From assembly GCA_022495005.1 (NCBI GenBank), contig JAGYXB010000186.1, forward strand, positions 185,667 to 249,666: a stretch of 64,000 nucleotides of DNA, in the 5' to 3' direction. The notes below the pieces were generated by a model, which was not told the DNA's origin, made no database searches, and saw nothing but the letters and a program-made list of their open reading frames with translations. Each line of letters starts with the position of its first letter. Positions within the stretch are counted from its first letter, which is position 1. Made by a program: the position numbers and the translations under genes. Shown here one piece after another: positions 60,401 to 64,000 of this stretch. Source of the DNA: Rhyacophila brunnea. Lineage: Eukaryota; Arthropoda; Insecta; Trichoptera; Rhyacophilidae.

Positions 60401-60754
60401 TTATAAAATATTAGTGAAATACCAAAAATACTAATGTTAAATTAAAGATTTCATTTATATAATTTAAAAACAATATTTTTTTTAAATTATACACAATTAT
60501 CGGGAGTACAAACATTATGTAGAATTAACAAAAATAATGTCTCTTAACCTATATAATAGAGTTATACTACGTAAATGAAATGTTAAATAATTATAGTAAT
60601 ATTTTGGTGGAAAACTACCTTATGGAAATTATTATAATCAAACAGATTCAATATTAAATTACCTTTATAAAATTTCATAATTATCATCACCATTTTTGTC
60701 CACGTAACATACCTACATAATAATATAATAATACATTACTTTGAGACTTTGCGC

Positions 60755-61119
60755 AACGTAGCATGGAAAGGTGCATGTCGGGCATAACGCGTAAGGGCTG
60801 CAGAAGAAACCAATGGATAAGGAAGCAAACAAGAGCGAGAGATGTGATAGAGGTCACCAAATTAATGAAATGGCGGTGGGCCGGACATATCGCACGGCGA
60901 ACGGACAACCGCTGGAGGAATACAGTCATTCAGTGGTACCCGAGGAGCACTAAGCGGCCACAGGGGCGCCCCAAAACCCGCTGGATTGGTGAACTTGTCA
61001 GGTTTGGTGGAAGTACGTGGCAGAGAAAAGCAAGTAACCGAGAAGACTGGAGGGAGCTGGGGGAGGGCTTCATTCAGCTTGGATCGACCCCAGCTGAAAA
61101 TATACATTACTTACTTTGA
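60755..61119 (+). pseudogene. RTE-type LINE, 5'-truncated C-terminal fragment
   Basis: An open frame of about 120 codons begins FAQRSMERCMSGITRKG and contains LMKWRWAGHIARRTDNRW, GRPKTRWIGELVRFGG and NREDWRELGEGFIQ, ending PAENIHYLL. This is the post-reverse-transcriptase tail typical of RTE-like elements in insects. The catalytic reverse transcriptase and endonuclease parts are missing, and a TGA lies five codons before the start of the recognisable frame. 5' truncation is the usual fate of LINE insertions. The frame is intact, so the copy is younger than the relics at 1695 and 62757. Confidence 0.85.
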
Positions 61120-62095
61120 TAATATGATACTTCGTTTTTATGGATTAAAAACATAATTTCCTAACCAAATTTTTGTGTGTACCAACTCTACATTATTGCA
61201 TATTCAATAAAATGTTGTAAAATATTTTAATGAACTAAAAATATACAATGATTCAATAAAGAAGCAAACATTTGTAACGTTTTGCTTAATACTGGAACAA
61301 AAATCTCATTAAACAACATAATACATACAACACAATGTGTGATATTTTGGCGCGACATAATTAAATGCCCAGCACGTGTTGTTCTGCAATATTACCTGTG
61401 TGTTTCGTATAACAGCAACTGTTTGTTTACACCTGAGATACTAACTGTGACAATTTTTGTTTGCAATACCTGGTAGGTACACTTACGAAAGTATGCAATT
61501 TTTGCACATAATTTAATACTGATTTTCAGGTCAATGGGTAAAGCAACAGACGAATAATAATGTAGTCAACACGTACACGTTTTTAAAACGTAGTGTAAAT
61601 TTAATGATTCAAGTCATTGGACTTTATTGTACGTACATGCTTCGCTTTCGATTTTTGTATTAATATCTACGTCCTTAAATGAGAACATTAGTGAAGTGAG
61701 TGACCAAAAATGAAAGAACATTCAAATGCATTTATGTTAAAATTAAATATTGAATACGGGAGAAAGAATTTTGCAAAGAGATCTCGCTAACTCAATAAGT
61801 AGTGTCTGGGACTCACGACTGTACTCGGAACTCAGAAATATTCGGAACTGAAATACCTAACGGGTAAGGAATAGCTGGTGACCGATTTCGAATAAGGAAT
61901 AATCCGGGATAAACTTAAATACGTGTCAAGAATACGTCATACGTCGAATACTGACAACTGCTCTAAGTTTATGCACTGACGCTCATTTAATATTTATTGC
62001 ACATACTATTGCACGTGCATAATGCGTGTATCATTTTCGTAGGACACTCACACATTTAAAACCCTGCTAAACTAAAATGTAGTGTATTGAATATC
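61120..62095. other. Non-coding, nothing recognised
   Basis: Slightly less AT-rich than average; no repeat shared with the window and no coding frame. Confidence 0.4.
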
Positions 62096-62640
62096 GTCTT
62101 TGATTTTCTACAAGCACGTATCTCAAAAAACACAAATTTTCAAGAGAGGCAAATAACAACTTTATCCTCTCAGTTTTTAATTAAGAAATAAATTTTTCTT
62201 CTATAAAATATCCATTTAGATACACATATTTTCATGAAAAAATGTTATGTTTCTTCAATTTATCGCACAATACTTTCAACCGATCAGTCATATTGTCGGA
62301 GATACGAGAATGCGTTGCAAATTTACTGTGAAAATTACTGCAGTAAACACGTATCTTGACTTACGAGAAAGAGCTTCAGTACAATCATCTGTCGGAGTTC
62401 AGTATTCTGTATACTCACAAACACGTAACTCAAGATACGAATTTATAATATTTATAAAAGTATTTTATTGTGATACAAGTTTTTGTTATTGCTTAAATAT
62501 ATTATGTTGTAAAGTATGTTTTGAGATACGTGTTAGTGGAATATGTGCATATTCAAATTCTGAATTCATTACATCAAACAACTCAAAACTGACAAAAATT
62601 GAGATACGTGTTTGTAGAAATTTAGCGACGATAATGCCTA
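62096..62640. repeat. Inverted-repeat element with cacgtatct motifs
   Basis: The left end atcgtctttgattttctaca, then agcacgtatctca, is matched in reverse by the right end tgagatacgtgtttgtagaa, then atttagcgacgat. Three further copies of the cacgtatct word lie inside (about 62350, 62437 and 62522, mixed orientation). It is most likely a non-autonomous DNA element of about 545 bp. Confidence 0.55.
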
Positions 62641-62756
62641 TCGTAATTTTATTTATTATCCGTTCTGTGGTTAAAACAAAATGCCGCCCAATCGACGCCT
62701 GCATTATGACGTTGCTGTTTAACGAAAGCGAATTGTTTCAACTTACGAAGGTTCAG

Positions 62757-62835
62757 AGCAACCATACACTGAGCTTCGAGAACAGATGTTTGCGATGGAT
62801 ACTGGGTGTATGGTATCACTTTAGAAGTAACGAGA
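62757..62835 (+). pseudogene. Short RTE-like LINE relic
   Basis: A plus-strand frame reads LSFENRCLRWILGVWYHFRS, then NEKI, which matches the conserved LEMRCLRRILGxxxxDRxxNEE stretch after the reverse transcriptase domain of RTE-like elements. Only about 26 codons remain, and they abut the 3' end of the reversed LINE at 62843. The 210-codon frame from 62247 that includes it is chance. Confidence 0.55.
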
Positions 62836-62842
62836 AGATCAA

Positions 62843-64000
62843 ATCAAATCAAATCAAATTTATTTATTTTACATTATAATGAACATAACAAATTATAAAT
62901 TCAAAGCGTTCACGACATGACATAAAATAAGTGTTAATAAATTTAAAAATAAAAATACAGAGACTAAGTAATAAAATAAGAAATAAAATAAGTAACAAAA
63001 TAAAAGTAGATGGAAGCACACAGAGTGAACTTTGATAGATCCTATCTTAAAACTTATAAAACAACGTCCACCTAAATTCACCCTCACGTAAGTGGAATAT
63101 ATCAATATCCAAAGCGATTTCATTAAACATAGTTACTGCCCTCCCAATTGGTATTACTAATGGCAGGTTAGTTCTGCACCGTGGGAGAGCTAACAACGGA
63201 TGCCCTCGATTCCTAAGGTAATTATCAGAGACACACAAACCCACACCACCAAGAATGGCAGAGTTCACATTTACGCCGCGTATAAGTCTGAAAAAATATG
63301 TAGTTAATTAAAAATCCCTTCTAAATTTTAAACTACAGTATGTAAGCATCCCTAAGAGAAAATCAGTCGGATGGAGCCACGGATAATATCCATAAAACCG
63401 AAAGTAAAGGAGTCTCAAAAATTTCTTTTGGACTGTCTCCACGATAAGGCCGTACTTCAACTGATGCGGGGCCCAAACGATAGACCCACTCTCAAGTCTG
63501 CTTCTAACTAAGGAGTTATAGAGAATTTTTAGTACCATAACATCCGAAAAGACCCGGGAAGTACGCAAGACAAAGCCCAACATCTTTAGCGCCTTTTTAC
63601 AAATGGTATCTATATGACCACTAAACGTCAGTTTACCGTCAAACGTAATTCCAAGATCTCTTACAAATGATATTCGCTAGAGAACTCTGCCATGCATCGA
63701 GTACTGGAAAAACAATACTCGCGAGGCTTTAGTAAACGATAAAACATTGCATTTATCAATATTGAAGTCCAGTTTATTACGCCTGCCCCAATCTAATATA
63801 TTATCTATATCAAGTTGGAGTTGACGACAATCGTCCAAGGTGACAACTTCCATGAAGAGTTTCAAGTCGTCAGCAAACAACAAAACATAGCATTTTTAAT
63901 TACCAGTGCTATGTTATTTATAAAAATCGTGAACAGCAATGGCCCTAAGTTTGAGCCCTGGTGGACACCAGAAAATGTGTAAAAGGTCTGTGACTGATAA
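62843..64000 (-). pseudogene. Jockey/CR1-like LINE, C-terminal part, runs off right edge
   Basis: Reading leftwards from the edge: GVHQGSNLGPLLFTIFINN, then FADDLKLFMEVVTLDDC (the reverse transcriptase catalytic FADD box), WGRRNKLDFNIDKCNVLSFT, LGFVLRTSRVFSDVMVLKIL, YNSLVRSRLESGSIVWAPHQ and a tail FNEIALDIDIFHLREGEF. Segments fall in more than one frame (63883-63677, 63583-63308, 63268-63047), so the copy is broken. The 3' end carries a (TTGAT)n simple tail at 62843-62866, typical of target-primed insertion. The 5' part lies outside the window. Confidence 0.85.

Noticed and set aside
62247..62879. 210-codon plus-strand open frame as a gene
   Set aside because: It spans an inverted-repeat element and a LINE relic, its start is arbitrary and its composition is not protein-like; only the last 26 codons resemble a transposon protein.
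1..64000. CRISPR array, bacterial operon or phage
   Set aside because: Spliceosomal introns, TATA/poly(A) signals and insect transposons show this is animal nuclear DNA, and no spaced direct-repeat array exists.

Overview
The window is AT-rich eukaryotic DNA from an arthropod, almost certainly an insect. Both recognisable genes encode secreted cuticular proteins with a Rebers-Riddiford (RR-1) chitin-binding region, and the rest is introns and intergenic DNA full of tRNA-derived SINEs, MITEs and broken LINEs. I cannot fix the order. A hemipteran or lepidopteran would both fit the base composition and repeat style. There are no rRNA genes, CRISPR arrays, bacterial operons or intact transposase genes.

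Gene 1 (+ strand, 4021-23314) is a six-exon RR-1 cuticular protein gene. Its joined reading frame is unbroken and gives 374 residues: a short first exon with a TATA box upstream, a signal peptide ending at Ala20, an RR-1 domain split over exons 3 and 4, and an Ala/Pro/Gln-rich tail. Its introns are 1.3, 7.8, 3.9, 2.0 and 3.1 kb. Gene 2 (- strand, 33910-30618) is a two-exon RR-1 gene coding for about 798 residues, with an N-terminal RR domain and a very long Pro/Gln/Asn-rich tail. The two genes converge, about 7 kb apart. In both, the first coding exon is exactly 21 nt (7 codons) and ends in phase 0, just before the hydrophobic core of the signal peptide.

Repeats by region: introns 1-5 of gene 1 hold a hAT-type MITE with a perfect 8-bp target duplication (5630-6344), two tRNA-like SINE families, a small TIR element and LINE relics. 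Between and beyond the genes (23.4-30.5 kb and 34-64 kb) I see no further gene. That sequence is a mosaic of recurring families, which I name R1 (about 450-580 bp, five copies), R2 (about 700 bp, four copies, two of them fused into one giant palindrome), R5/R6 (inverted pairs), M1 (TA-flanked MITE), S1-S3 (tRNA-like SINEs), several fold-back elements, and LINE pieces of RTE type (60755-61119) and of a Jockey/CR1-like type running off the right edge (62843-64000).

I found no undescribed multi-gene system. The points most worth a second look are the matched mini-exons of the two cuticle genes, the unusual architecture of gene 2, and the number of inverted or palindromic repeat pairs between 38 and 60 kb. 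All repeat homology was judged by eye.
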